From an uncultured Prevotellaceae bacterium (GTDB lineage: Bacteria; Bacteroidota; Bacteroidia; Bacteroidales; Muribaculaceae): 39,942 nt of DNA. The notes beneath the pieces were generated by a model. It saw only the letters and a program-made list of their open reading frames with translations. It searched no databases and was not told the origin of the DNA. Numbering within the stretch: the stretch's first letter is position 1; every line of letters starts with the position of its first letter. The stretch lies in the NCBI GenBank assembly GCA_900318065.1, contig ONIY01000030.1:1-39942 (forward strand), written 5' to 3'. This document shows, in pieces, positions 1 to 7,509 of this stretch. A program made the position numbers and the translations under genes.

Positions 1-1047
1 ATTGAGGCCGCCGAGAAGACCAAAGAGCTGGGTGTAGCTGTTAAGTGCGCTACTATCACTCCAAACCTCAAGCGCATGGACGAGTACAAGCTCCACGAGA
101 TGTGGAAGAGCCCTAACGGCACAATCCGTTCTATCCTTGATGGTACTGTGTTCCGCGCTCCTATCACCATCCCAAGCATCAAGCCAGTTGTTAAGAACTG
201 GGAGAAGCCCATCACTATTGCCCGTCACGCCTATGGCGACGTTTACAAGAGTGTAGAGCTTCGCGCCGATGAGCCAGGCGTTGCTAAGCTCGTCTTCGAC
301 GGCGAGAGCGGCAAGCACGAGGAGGTTGTTATCCACGAGTTTAAGGGTCCTGGCGTTCTGCAAGGCATGCACAACATGGACAAGTCTATCCGCTCGTTTG
401 CTCACAGCTGCTTCAAGTATGCTATCGACACCAAGCAAGACCTGTGGTTCTCTACTAAGGACACCATCTCTAAGAAATATGACGCTCAGTTCCGCATCAT
501 CTTCGAGGAGGTTTATGAGCAGAACTACAAGGCAGAGTTTGAGAAGCTCGGTCTCGAGTACTTCTACACTCTGATTGACGACGCTGTAGCTCGCGTTATC
601 CGCAGCAAGGGTGGTTACATCTGGGCTTGCAAGAACTACGACGGCGACGTGATGAGCGACATGGTTTCTACTGCATTTGGTTCACTCGCTATGATGACCA
701 GCGTGCTCGTTAGCCCCGACGGCAACTACGAGTATGAGGCAGCTCACGGAACAGTTACTCGCCACTACTACAAGTATCTTGAGGGTGAGCAGACTTCTAC
801 CAACCCCATGGCTACCATCTTCGCATGGAGCGGCGCTCTGCGCAAGCGTGGTGAGAAGGACGGCCTGAAGGATCTCATGAACTTTGGCGACCAGCTCGAA
901 GGCGCTTGCTTCGATACCCTCAATGCCGGTATCGTTACCAAGGACCTCGTGAACCTCATGGAAGGCATCGAGCCCAAGCAGGTTAACAGCCTCGACTTCA
1001 TCAAGGCCATCCGTGCCAACCTCGAGAAGCGTCTCGGCTGCTGCTAA
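1..1047 (+). CDS. icd: NADP-dependent isocitrate dehydrogenase, C-terminal part (5' end outside window)
   Basis: The reading frame is open from base 1 and ends at TAA 1045-1047, giving 348 visible residues; the N-terminus lies upstream of the window. The enzyme converts isocitrate to 2-oxoglutarate and CO2 with NADP+, in the cytosol. The sequence carries signatures of the dimeric, eukaryote-like NADP-IDH subfamily: MWKSPNGTIRSILDGTVF near the visible start, RHAYGD, KSKGGYIWACKNYDGD-like metal-site residues, and AAHGTVTRHYYKYLEGEQTS followed by TNPMATIFAW. The internal ATG at base 76 is not the start, because the homologous sequence (ATITPN) continues upstream of it. Codons are strongly biased (AAG, GTT, GCT, CGT), as in nifJ at the other end of the window, which suggests high expression. 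A strong hairpin terminator follows directly. Confidence 0.95.
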   Translation: MEAAEKTKELGVAVKCATITPNLKRMDEYKLHEMWKSPNGTIRSILDGTVFRAPITIPSIKPVVKNWEKPITIARHAYGDVYKSVELRADEPGVAKLVFDGESGKHEEVVIHEFKGPGVLQGMHNMDKSIRSFAHSCFKYAIDTKQDLWFSTKDTISKKYDAQFRIIFEEVYEQNYKAEFEKLGLEYFYTLIDDAVARVIRSKGGYIWACKNYDGDVMSDMVSTAFGSLAMMTSVLVSPDGNYEYEAAHGTVTRHYYKYLEGEQTSTNPMATIFAWSGALRKRGEKDGLKDLMNFGDQLEGACFDTLNAGIVTKDLVNLMEGIEPKQVNSLDFIKAIRANLEKRLGCC

Positions 1048-1071
1048 TCACATCATTAGCAACACTACAGT

Positions 1072-1107
1072 AAAAAACACCGGCAACACAATCTGCCGGT
1101 GTTTTTT
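1072..1107 (+). terminator. Rho-independent terminator after icd
   Basis: A perfect 14-bp inverted repeat (arms 1072-1085 and 1094-1107, loop 8 nt) has a GC-rich core CACCGGCA and a run of six T at the end of the 3' arm. It lies 25 nt after the icd stop codon. The A-run at the start of the 5' arm would let it work in both directions. Confidence 0.9.
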
Positions 1108-1140
1108 CTATATATTCATTGCTCAACTTGCTAGGCCGGC

Positions 1141-1160
1141 GGACAAGGCACGCCTTGTCC
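1141..1160. repeat. Palindromic intergenic repeat (GGACAAGGC / GCCTTGTCC)
   Basis: Two perfect 9-bp arms around a 2-nt centre, followed by CTACA. The GGACAAGGC..GCCTTGTCCCTACA form resembles short dispersed intergenic palindromes that I recall from Bacteroidales genomes. Only one copy is seen in this window, so its dispersed nature is recalled, not shown. Confidence 0.5.
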
Positions 1161-1234
1161 CTACATTGCTCCTCAAGCCTCACTGCGCAAATGCATTGAC
1201 GGCTTAAGGGGTTCGTTTTTTTGGGAGAAGGGCT

Positions 1235-1402
1235 CTAATTCTGCGGCACGCGCACCGCCCGCACGCTTCGACCGCTGCCATTGCATGTAACCCAAACCGC
1301 CCTGGCAGTAGTGGCATCGTTCTCGGAGCCAAGCTCGTTCTTGTTATCCACTAAGCCGTTGTAGCCGTAGCTGCTATTGGTGCAGCACTTGAGCTTTTTT
1401 GC
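1235..1402 (-). pseudogene. FISUMP-domain remnant, in frame with the upstream C10 peptidase
   Basis: Reading the minus strand past the TGA of the C10 peptidase (1405-1403), the same frame stays open for 55 codons to a TAG at 1237-1235. The translation holds KLKCCTNSSYG and LVDNKNELGSENDATTA, which resemble the middle of FISUMP (Fibrobacter succinogenes major paralogous) domains. It then jumps to GRSVRAVRVPQN, like the C-terminal end of that domain. The intact FISUMP domain encoded at 14774 has equivalents (STNSALG, QDNKVVLDTEDDAA, GYSVRPVRKQ) about 100 residues apart, so the interior appears to be deleted. There is no start codon of its own. It is probably a decayed C-terminal domain of the peptidase or of a lost neighbour. 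Confidence 0.6.
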
Positions 1403-2680
1403 TCATATTCCAAGCAAAATGTCATAAATCTTTGTGACATCGGCACTTGTTACCGTGCCATCGCCATCAACATCGCTTGTCGAGAGGAATGTGGTGTCGC
1501 TATTAAGCAGATACTCATAGAGGGCGGTAACGTCGGTTGCTGTTACCGAGCCGTCGCAATTCACATCGCCAGTGAGCACTTGCTCGGTGGGATAAAGGTC
1601 GAGGTACATGCCCTGCCAGTCGTCAAACGACAGCCTGCCCACCTGCAGTGTGGCTATGTCGAAGTAACCGTCTTGCTGCCCATGCCATCCCCAGTTCACA
1701 TGCACGAGTCCGTTCTCGTCGTAGCCGTCGATGATGAAATTGTGGCCCACGAGGATTCCCACCTCAAAGTTTATGTCCTTGCCCGAATATAGCACCGGGT
1801 GCCCATCACTTAGCATGCGATAAATCATCTCCATCCATGCAGGCTCGTCATAGAGCGGACGATTAAGCACTTGGGCCGATGGGTTATATCTGAAATTGTT
1901 GATCATGGCACTAAGGATGTTCTCGTCAAATGTGCCACCCCCCAGGCTGTTCCAGTTAGCCTGAGCAGCAACAGCAGCATGATAGCACAGCTCGGCAGCA
2001 GCCTTGCCGTTCTCATCGGTATAGTCTCCGCTATAGTCGTCAAGCATCTTTCCCCACTCGTAGGTGGTGTTCTCTAAATCCACACTCAGCATCACGTTAG
2101 CTTGGTCATATTTCACTACCACCGATGCACTCCCCTTGCCATGCTTGGGATAATTGTAATATTTCATCAGCTGAGCCATTGCTGCCGGGCCACACCCCAC
2201 TGCGTTGTGAGTAGAGTCAGGAATATACACTCCATAGTGGCTCAAGTCGGGGTCATATTGCAGGAATGGGCACATGTAGCGGAATGGTTCATTCTGCCCC
2301 CACTTGGTTGTGGTGAGCGGTTCAACCCATGGCTTGAACCGCGACGGGTCGGGTTTAGTGGTCTCTTTCAGGCTTGCCCTCTTGACGGCACGCAGCCACC
2401 AGTTGAAGCCGGGATTACTGGTTGTCGTCTCAAATGAACCTTCCATCGAGTAGGCCAGCACAGCAGGAGCTTTGTCATCGGTCGAGATCAGGGCAAATCC
2501 CCCACCACGCTGGTTATAGGCAGTCATGTGCTCGCTCACTGCCACTCGTTCCATTGGCCGCTTGGCCTTGAGCACATGGGTTGCTGCGGCACGCATCTGC
2601 ATCTCACTACGCCTTGCGGCCTGAACCGGCATCACCAGCGCAGCCACCACAACCAACATCAATAATCTGAAATCTTTCAT
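1403..2680 (-). CDS. Secreted C10-family (streptopain-like) cysteine peptidase with dockerin-like C-terminus
   Basis: A 425-residue secreted protease. Residues 1-21 are a signal peptide (MKDFRLLMLVVVAALVMPVQA). The inhibitory pro-region runs to about residue 115 and ends near the conserved W-G-Q segment (KWGQNEPF). The papain-fold catalytic Cys is C163 in VGCGPAAMAQLMKYY. The catalytic His is H313 in GHNFIIDGYDENGLVHVNWG, followed by the WGW motif. Residues 370-425 form a dockerin-like module with two Ca-binding loops (DVNCDGSVTATD and DVDGDGTVTSAD). No cohesin partner is visible, so the module's role is unknown. It is the last gene of an S8-C10-C10 operon, 15 nt after the previous stop. An in-frame FISUMP remnant follows its TGA. 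The family assignment is firm; the substrate is not known. Confidence 0.92.
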   Translation of the reverse strand: MKDFRLLMLVVVAALVMPVQAARRSEMQMRAAATHVLKAKRPMERVAVSEHMTAYNQRGGGFALISTDDKAPAVLAYSMEGSFETTTSNPGFNWWLRAVKRASLKETTKPDPSRFKPWVEPLTTTKWGQNEPFRYMCPFLQYDPDLSHYGVYIPDSTHNAVGCGPAAMAQLMKYYNYPKHGKGSASVVVKYDQANVMLSVDLENTTYEWGKMLDDYSGDYTDENGKAAAELCYHAAVAAQANWNSLGGGTFDENILSAMINNFRYNPSAQVLNRPLYDEPAWMEMIYRMLSDGHPVLYSGKDINFEVGILVGHNFIIDGYDENGLVHVNWGWHGQQDGYFDIATLQVGRLSFDDWQGMYLDLYPTEQVLTGDVNCDGSVTATDVTALYEYLLNSDTTFLSTSDVDGDGTVTSADVTKIYDILLGI

Positions 2681-2695
2681 AGTCTAAATAATCAT

Positions 2696-3874
2696 TTAGT
2701 TACCAAGCAAAATATTATAGATAAGAGTCACATCGGCACTTGTAACCGTGCCATCGCCGTCAACATCACTAGTCGAGAGGAATGTAGTGTCATTACTGAG
2801 CAGGTAGTTGTAGATGGCGGTTATATCGGCAGCGGTCACTGTCCCATCGCCGTCAACATCACCAACGATGCTTTTAGGTCTGATTCCTGTAGCCATCATC
2901 TGATAAGCATCAAACTGCAGGTCTATGGGATTGAGCAACGCAATATCGTAGAAGCCATTGTGCCTTCCGTACCACCCCCAGTTAACATGAACCAAACCAG
3001 CCTCATCGTAACCATCGATGACAAATGAGTGACCATAAATTCCATAATTGCCGAGGTCAATTCCCAAAGCCTCATACAGGATTGGCCTGCCTTCGCTCAG
3101 TTCAGTATAAACCATTTTCATCCAATCGCTCTCACTATAGTTGTTCCGGTCAACACTCTCAACACCCTCGGTTGCATAGCCAAAATGCTCTTGCAGAGCT
3201 AAGATAGCATAGTAATTGTCGGTCGCCGAAGCATCTTCGCGATATCCCATCAACGAGGCCACACCCACATGATAGCAAAGCTCGGCAACAGCTTGAGCCT
3301 GCTCGGTAGTGTATTCGCCTTCCACATAATCGTCGAGCATCAGGTCCCAGCGATAGGTAGCCAGCGAATGGTCGACAGTATACACTGTTGTGCCTTCTTG
3401 CTGCTCGGGATTAACCGAGCTGGTTCCTGTTCCATGCAATGGATACCCAAAGTATTTCATGATTTGAGCAGTGGCTGTTGCCACACATCCAGTGGGGCAA
3501 TGAGGCACATCGGGCCTATAGCCAGCCCATGGAAGATAGCCAGGCTCAGGACACATCCAGCTATAGGGAGCATCTTGTCCCCAATTGGTTGTCAGCAGGG
3601 GTTCGCACCTGCTTGGAAATCCCAGTGATGCAGGTGTCGTGGTCTTGATGCCAACCATTGCTTTTGCTGGCAATCGTTCCACACTGCTGAGCCACCAGTT
3701 CAACCCAGGATTTGACCTGTCGATTGGGTCGCTCATATAGGCTATCACGCGTCCTTGGCGGTTTTGAAGCACAGTAGCACCGCTTTGTGCCTTCTTAATG
3801 CTGAAGTTATTGTGCGCCATCGCTGTCTGTAGCGAGACGCAAAGCATTATTGCTAATGCTACTCTAAGTTTCAT
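2696..3874 (-). CDS. Secreted C10-family cysteine peptidase with dockerin-like C-terminus (second copy)
   Basis: A 392-residue paralogue of the next gene downstream. The signal peptide is residues 1-20, followed by a shorter pro-region. The catalytic Cys is C130 in HCPTGCVATATAQIMKYFGY, a closer match to streptopain (SpeB) than its neighbour. The catalytic His is H282 in GHSFVIDGYD, followed by HVNWGW. A dockerin-like module (residues 338-392) has loops DVDGDGTVTAAD and DVDGDGTVTSAD. Its second half is almost identical, also at DNA level, to that of the 1403-2680 gene, suggesting recent duplication or gene conversion. The ATG overlaps the TGA of the upstream S8 gene in an ATGA, so translation is probably coupled. 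The pro-region is short for the family (about 60 residues before the KTTTPASL linker). Confidence 0.92.
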   Translation of the reverse strand: MKLRVALAIMLCVSLQTAMAHNNFSIKKAQSGATVLQNRQGRVIAYMSDPIDRSNPGLNWWLSSVERLPAKAMVGIKTTTPASLGFPSRCEPLLTTNWGQDAPYSWMCPEPGYLPWAGYRPDVPHCPTGCVATATAQIMKYFGYPLHGTGTSSVNPEQQEGTTVYTVDHSLATYRWDLMLDDYVEGEYTTEQAQAVAELCYHVGVASLMGYREDASATDNYYAILALQEHFGYATEGVESVDRNNYSESDWMKMVYTELSEGRPILYEALGIDLGNYGIYGHSFVIDGYDEAGLVHVNWGWYGRHNGFYDIALLNPIDLQFDAYQMMATGIRPKSIVGDVDGDGTVTAADITAIYNYLLSNDTTFLSTSDVDGDGTVTSADVTLIYNILLGN

Positions 3875-6066
3875 AGGCGAATGAGTGTTGAACCAGTGGT
3901 TGACTTATCATTAGTATTCAGTTGAACAGCATAAACTCCCGATGGCAGCGACGACAGATTTATTGAGCAGCCAGTAGCCCTCGCCACTGCAGCGCCACTG
4001 AGATCATACACAACGAGCTCGGCTCTGGCGGCCTTGGTGGCATCAATCTCAACATTGAGCATCCTGCCATTGAGTTTAAATCGAGCCGCGGCTGGTTGAT
4101 GGTCGCTCAAGGTGGGAATCGTGTTCAATGTCCCCAGCACATAGAGCAATCCAGCATAAGCGTCAATTTGGCCATGACCATAGGTGTTGTTAGGATAACT
4201 CATTGATGGCTCAGGCTTAGTGCTCGTGGCGGCAATGATCTCAACAATATCGGCGGGAGTGAGCTCGGGATTTGCCTGCAACCACAATGCTACAATACCA
4301 GCAACAACAGGACATGACATAGAGGTACCCGATTCGGCCAGATAATAATAGTCCTTTCCGTTATACACCACATGATCGACCAAGCTCTTGCGGTCGCTAT
4401 CAAAGGTCGACAAGAAGCTGTTGTAGGGTGCAATAATGTTCATTCCAGGCGCAACCACGTCGGGCTTGATAGTGCCATCAAAGGTGGGCCCCGTCGAGGA
4501 GAACTTGGCTAAATAGCCAGTTTGATCGGGCGCAAAGATGAGCACGTCGGTATTCTCATTGCCATCGATATTTACTACCGTGTTCTTGTAACCCGTTGCT
4601 CCAACGGCAATGATGTTATTGAGCGTTGCAGGCCATGCCATGGTATAGCCATCTTGGGCGCAACTATAAAGTGAATTGCCAGTCACGTCGGCCATCGGGC
4701 TCAAGAACAAGTCACTGTAGACCCAAGCTGGCCCATCGCCATTGACCAGGCATGCAGCACCACACAGCAGCAGGTAAGCAATGTGAGGCATCTCGCCCTT
4801 AACGTGATAGACATTGCCGCGGGGGTCGTTATAATCAGTCTTAGTGATGGTAAGTTTCACAGCACCCAGGCTCACTGTTGTGTTAAGCACACAAGGTTCG
4901 GGGGCAAGTGCTGCCACACTGTCGGTATTAAAAATTATTGTCCCTTCAATTGGACCACCCGATAATTTCATGCCAAGGAAGTCAAATCTCACTTGCTGGT
5001 TGCCCTCCGTGACGATGTCCATATCGATTGTTCCACCACCACCAATGCCATAGTTGATGCCAGTGCCAACGGCTTGAGTGCCCTCGGGCTTTATCATGTA
5101 GCACTTATTGGTGCCCATGTTTCCGGCTCCAGCCACGATAATGCGTCCAGGACCTGTGAGTTCCTGCAATGCCTCGCCCTCGAGTATGCGCTGGCGGGCA
5201 ATGGTGATGCTCTCGCAACTGCTAAAGTTGATAACACATGGCTTGCCCTCACTCTCTGCACGATCGAAGATGTACTTGAAACCAAGCACAGCAACTGCCG
5301 AGCTGGGGTCAAGTGTGTTTTCAAACTGCTCACGCATCGAGTTGAAATCAACGGCATAGATGTCGACCTCGGGGGCCATACCTTGATACTTGCCTTCAAC
5401 GGCTCCACCAGCCATGATGCCCATCACATGGGTGCCATGAATGCCCTCGTAGGTGTGCTGCGAGTGTGCATAGTCCATTATTTCTTGCTCTGTTTCAAGA
5501 GCATGACCGAAGCTGCCATCTTCGTTAGGCCAGTGGAAATCATAGTAGTACTTCACTCGAGTATTGCCTTCTTCATCAAGAAACGCTGGATGAGTGAAGT
5601 CGAAACATGAGTCAAACACGCCAGCCACCACCCCATTTCCAGTATAGGCTTGAGGCAACTCCACGCCAGCATAGATGTTGCTCGCATTCACCTGCACTGG
5701 TGTCACATCCATTGCTGGTCGTGGCATGGACTCGGCTTCAATGCGTTCCACTCGCTCGTCAAGCGACAACTTAGAAATGCTGCTCAGGGGGGCATTCACT
5801 ATGTACACCCTCCCTATGCTATCAACAACTTCAATACCATAGTCGGCCAGGAACCCACTTCGCAGGCTTGGTTCACTCAGCGACATCAGTGCCATGAGTT
5901 TTCTTGGCTGAGTGTTACTGTCAAGCCATTTAGCTTGATTGTCACGATATTTCTCCATAACAGTAACAACGCCTTGAGAGAGCTTGCTCATGTCCATCTC
6001 TTGTGAATGAGCCACATTGCCCAGCATCATCACAAGCAGCAATATAATTACGTAATTGTTTCTCAT
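3871..6066 (-). CDS. Secreted S8 (subtilisin-like) serine peptidase with T9SS-type C-terminal tail
   Basis: 731 residues, first gene of the protease operon. Residues 1-21 are a signal peptide. An N-terminal propeptide-like region precedes the subtilase domain (about 140-620). The catalytic triad is D152 (GVFDSCFDFTHP), H213 (GIHGTHVMGIMAGG) and S582 (ESGTSMSCPVVAGIVALWLQ); N316 in VAGAGNMGTN is the likely oxyanion residue. A long insert (about 330-480) separates H and S. The last 65 residues (VVYDLSGAAVARA, then NLSSLPSGVYAVQL) match a type A T9SS sorting tail, so export through T9SS and surface attachment or release is predicted. Unlike its two operon partners it has no dockerin-like module. 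It might mature or activate the C10 zymogens; that is inference. Confidence 0.92.
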   Translation of the reverse strand: MRNNYVIILLLVMMLGNVAHSQEMDMSKLSQGVVTVMEKYRDNQAKWLDSNTQPRKLMALMSLSEPSLRSGFLADYGIEVVDSIGRVYIVNAPLSSISKLSLDERVERIEAESMPRPAMDVTPVQVNASNIYAGVELPQAYTGNGVVAGVFDSCFDFTHPAFLDEEGNTRVKYYYDFHWPNEDGSFGHALETEQEIMDYAHSQHTYEGIHGTHVMGIMAGGAVEGKYQGMAPEVDIYAVDFNSMREQFENTLDPSSAVAVLGFKYIFDRAESEGKPCVINFSSCESITIARQRILEGEALQELTGPGRIIVAGAGNMGTNKCYMIKPEGTQAVGTGINYGIGGGGTIDMDIVTEGNQQVRFDFLGMKLSGGPIEGTIIFNTDSVAALAPEPCVLNTTVSLGAVKLTITKTDYNDPRGNVYHVKGEMPHIAYLLLCGAACLVNGDGPAWVYSDLFLSPMADVTGNSLYSCAQDGYTMAWPATLNNIIAVGATGYKNTVVNIDGNENTDVLIFAPDQTGYLAKFSSTGPTFDGTIKPDVVAPGMNIIAPYNSFLSTFDSDRKSLVDHVVYNGKDYYYLAESGTSMSCPVVAGIVALWLQANPELTPADIVEIIAATSTKPEPSMSYPNNTYGHGQIDAYAGLLYVLGTLNTIPTLSDHQPAAARFKLNGRMLNVEIDATKAARAELVVYDLSGAAVARATGCSINLSSLPSGVYAVQLNTNDKSTTGSTLIRL

Positions 6067-6149
6067 AACATCACAATTATATTGGTTAATAAAAAATTGA
6101 TTTCAATTAGGAAACATCATTGATTATGTTATCAATGAATTCAACAATG

Positions 6150-6157
6150 CAAATTTA
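6150..6157 (-). promoter_or_regulatory. Putative -7 box (TAAATTTG) of the protease operon
   Basis: On the minus strand this matches the Bacteroidetes TAnnTTTG box about 85 nt upstream of the S8 start codon. No clear TTTG stands at the -33 position (the sequence is an A/T run), so support is moderate. Confidence 0.45.
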
Positions 6158-6164
6158 ATCACAA

Positions 6165-6482
6165 TTATTTAATAAAAAAACATCTTAATAGAAAAATAAA
6201 TAACGTTAACCCAATCATCAAAATTCCAGCAACCCTCACGACAGTGCAAGCACCTCTTGGGTATAAGGGGCCGAGGGTAGTATGCTCGAATAAAATGCCA
6301 AAAAACACCATTAAAAAATCACACTCCATATTCACCCATAAATTACTGTCAATCAACCATCTGCCATCAGTTGCAGCCGATATCCAGTATTGTGCCACAC
6401 CACCAGCGCACAATGCCATCCCCATTATTCTCAGCCACTTACATCCATCAGCGTCTCCTGATTTTTTGATATTGTTTTCCAC
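6165..6482 (-). CDS. Small predicted membrane protein, unknown function
   Basis: A 105-residue ORF starting with GTG at 6482, preceded by a purine-rich GGTGAG. It has hydrophobic stretches at about residues 17-36 (RIMGMALCAGGVAQYWI), 50-66 (ECDFLMVFFGILFEHTT) and 81-103 (VVRVAGILMIGLTLFIFLLR), consistent with two or three membrane passes. I do not recognise the family. It stands alone between the protease operon and a short plus-strand ORF. Its reading frame covers the predicted promoter of the S8 gene at its 3' edge, so the two are close-packed. An in-frame ATG start is lacking, which lowers confidence. Confidence 0.45.
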   Translation of the reverse strand: MENNIKKSGDADGCKWLRIMGMALCAGGVAQYWISAATDGRWLIDSNLWVNMECDFLMVFFGILFEHTTLGPLYPRGACTVVRVAGILMIGLTLFIFLLRCFFIK

Positions 6483-6537
6483 CTCACCATGGTTTTACCT
6501 TTGCTCCCAGAATTTTTAACCGAAAACACAACATAAT

Positions 6538-6789
6538 ATGGAAACAAGAACTATCACCGAGGAGTTTCTCATTCGCATGGACAACGAAATGCGCTATCAT
6601 GGCAGACTTTATCAAAAGGAAGGCGAGCCCTTCCAGTCCGAGGCACTCACCACTGCCGCGGGCTCATCTTTTCCAGCTGTCGACCTCTGGCACGGACTAT
6701 GGTACCGGATGTATAGCAAACAAAGCAGGCTGGTGGCAACCACTTGCTGCAGCCTATGTAAGTCGTTGATTAGTTCCATAGGACTCTGA
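6538..6789 (+). CDS. Short ORF of unknown function, possibly a truncated gene
   Basis: 83 codons from ATG 6538 to TGA 6789. The first 35 residues (METRTITEEFLIRMDNEMRY, then HGRLYQKEG) look like real protein with normal charge balance. The rest is low in charge and Cys/Ser-rich (TTCCSLCKSLISS), more like non-coding translation. I do not recognise the family. It could be the 5' end of a gene broken by deletion or frameshift near base 6650. No promoter box is evident immediately upstream. Confidence 0.25.
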   Translation: METRTITEEFLIRMDNEMRYHGRLYQKEGEPFQSEALTTAAGSSFPAVDLWHGLWYRMYSKQSRLVATTCCSLCKSLISSIGL

Positions 6790-6848
6790 ATGACAATTAA
6801 CGACAAAAAGATAATGTTTCTTCTTTATTAAGAATAATTATTACCGGT

Positions 6849-6894
6849 ATAAAAAAGAAAGAAGGGCAATAAACAACCTTGTAAATTGCCCTTC
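6849..6894 (-). terminator. Terminator after the flavodoxin gene
   Basis: A 10-bp perfect inverted repeat (6861-6870 GAAGGGCAAT, 6885-6894 ATTGCCCTTC) is followed, reading the minus strand, by a T-rich tract (TTTCTTTTTT) down to about 6850. It begins about 15 nt after the flavodoxin stop codon, so it closes the dehydrogenase-flavodoxin operon. Confidence 0.8.
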
Positions 6895-6909
6895 AATGTC
6901 TTAAACAAA

Positions 6910-7485
6910 TTACTTCACCAATTTCTCAATCTCTCCCTTACTCTTGCCAGTGAGGTTGATAGGCTCTTTCCAGTTGGCTTTAGGAGCCGAAGGGGTGAGA
7001 TATTTCATTGTCTCGCCTGCCCCACTGCCACCCGAGGTGAAGAATGGGATAACAGTCTTGCCTTCAAGATTGTACTGCTCAACAAAAGTGTTGATAATGG
7101 TAGGAGCAATGTACCACCAGATGGGATAACCAATGTAGACTGTTGTGTACTGGTCCATGTTCTCCACCTTGTTCTTGATTGCAGGGCGGCTGCTCTTGTC
7201 CTTCATCTCCACCGAGCTGCGGCTTTGCTGGTTGTGCCAGTCAAGGTCGGCATCGGTATAGGGCTGCTCGGGTTGAATCTCATGCAAGTCGGCATCTACT
7301 GCCTGTGCGAGTTTTTCGGCAGCAGCCTTGGTTGTTCCTGTAGCCGAGAAATAGGCTACCAATGTTGTCTTCTTTTCCATGTTTTCAGTGTTGCTTTGTT
7401 GGCTGTCTTGCTGCGATTTGTTGCCTGCGCATGCGCAAAGCGCTATAGCAACGGCAACCGACAAAATTGTTGTTAAGCGTTTCAT
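6910..7485 (-). CDS. Flavodoxin-fold lipoprotein (Flavodoxin_4-like)
   Basis: 191 residues from the ATG at 7485; an upstream TTG in frame (7494) is less likely because MKRLTTILSVAVAIAL is a normal signal sequence. The lipobox LCAC predicts lipidation at C19, followed by a Ser/Gln/Asn-rich linker. The flavodoxin domain starts at about residue 41. TLVAYFSATGTTKAAAEKLA is the FMN phosphate-binding loop. YIGYPIWWYIAPTIINTF carries the aromatic/Trp flavin-contact region, and PFFTSGGSGAGETM is a later flavin loop. It is likely an electron-transfer or quinone/NAD(P)H-linked flavoprotein, unusual in being exported. It lies 24 nt downstream of an alcohol dehydrogenase gene and shares its operon and terminator. 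Confidence 0.88.
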   Translation of the reverse strand: MKRLTTILSVAVAIALCACAGNKSQQDSQQSNTENMEKKTTLVAYFSATGTTKAAAEKLAQAVDADLHEIQPEQPYTDADLDWHNQQSRSSVEMKDKSSRPAIKNKVENMDQYTTVYIGYPIWWYIAPTIINTFVEQYNLEGKTVIPFFTSGGSGAGETMKYLTPSAPKANWKEPINLTGKSKGEIEKLVK

Positions 7486-7509
7486 TGTAAACAAATTAAA
7501 TGGTTATTA

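Noticed and set aside
1403-3874. Cellulosome component because of dockerin-like modules
   Set aside because: No cohesin or scaffoldin is in the window, and the modules are on peptidases and adhesin-like proteins; only dockerin-like Ca loops can be claimed.
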